This document shows positions 12,914-12,997 of a stretch of 12,997 nucleotides of DNA, in pieces. How positions within the stretch are numbered: position 1 is the stretch's first letter; each line of letters begins with the position of its first letter. A program made the translations under genes and the position numbers. The notes below the pieces were generated by a model. The model did no database searches and had not been told where the DNA came from. It worked only from the letters and a program-made list of their open reading frames with translations. Origin of the DNA: Immundisolibacteraceae bacterium (GTDB lineage: Bacteria > Pseudomonadota > Gammaproteobacteria > Immundisolibacterales > Immundisolibacteraceae); NCBI GenBank assembly GCA_016763355.1, contig JAESTY010000054.1:1-12997 (forward strand), read 5' to 3'.

Positions 12914-12997
12914 TTAAAGTGTTTGATAGACCTTTTTACCGGCTTTGTGAAATTCGATTGATTTCTCGGTGAGCCCCTTATTAACCGCAGTTTGTAA
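12914..12997 (-). CDS. Possible C-terminal end of a minus-strand gene running off the right edge
   Basis: One minus-strand frame is open from the window edge to a TAA at 12914-12916. It encodes 27 residues ending TEKSIEFHKAGKKVYQTL, with a coding-like mix of charged and hydrophobic residues. I do not recognise the family, and 27 codons is too short to be sure. The hairpin at 12674-12709, about 205 bases further along the same strand, would be a suitable terminator. It may equally be non-coding. Confidence 0.3.
   Translation of the reverse strand, partial: LQTAVNKGLTEKSIEFHKAGKKVYQTL

Overview
The window is a stretch of gammaproteobacterial chromosome with moderate GC. The evidence is the gene content: full-length-class HrpA with a DUF3418 tail, DjlA, Hsp15 (HslR), DUF1820, DUF1653 and a short H-NS-type protein. 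The overall flavour is that of a free-living, probably marine, relative of Pseudomonadales/Cellvibrionales; that placement is an inference from protein similarity recalled from memory, not a computed result. No tRNA, rRNA, CRISPR array, insertion sequence or phage gene was found.

Layout from left to right. (1) The left edge cuts a minus-strand enoyl-CoA hydratase/isomerase (1-598) with a plausible promoter at 657-685. (2) After a 417-base divergent gap, a glutathione S-transferase (1016-1630) ends in a strong rho-independent terminator. (3) A two-gene plus-strand unit follows: a DUF1653 protein (1761-2015) overlaps djlA (2015-2812) by one base (TAATG). (4) Converging on it, 4 bases away, is hrpA (DEAH-box RNA helicase, 2817-6799, minus). 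It is split into two open frames by an apparent one-base deletion at 5187-5191, and it lies downstream of a VanZ-family membrane protein (6830-7828, minus) with an extra soluble C-terminal domain. (5) Diverging from that is an exported Sel1-repeat protein (7867-8934), which converges on an NADPH:quinone reductase (8954-9928, minus). (6) A HAD phosphatase of the YigB type (10080-10829) diverges from the reductase across a gap carrying two inverted repeats. (7) A 325-base non-coding gap with two hairpins precedes a DUF1820 gene (11155-11493). (8) On the minus strand, an H-NS-like nucleoid protein (12090-12422) is followed by hslR/Hsp15 (11581-12018). (9) The last ~575 bases are mostly non-coding: a 10-bp perfect inverted repeat over the likely hns promoter, an isolated 15-bp perfect hairpin at 12674-12709, and the possible last 27 codons of a minus-strand gene running off the right edge.

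Most genes are housekeeping or stress functions: RNA/ribosome quality control (HrpA, Hsp15), chaperone activity (DjlA), detoxification and redox (GST, Qor), probable riboflavin-pathway dephosphorylation (HAD) and nucleoid organisation (H-NS). I see no convincing undescribed multi-gene system. The items most worth a second look are the hrpA frameshift, the VanZ fusion, the DUF1653-djlA coupling, and the inverted repeats in the non-coding gaps.
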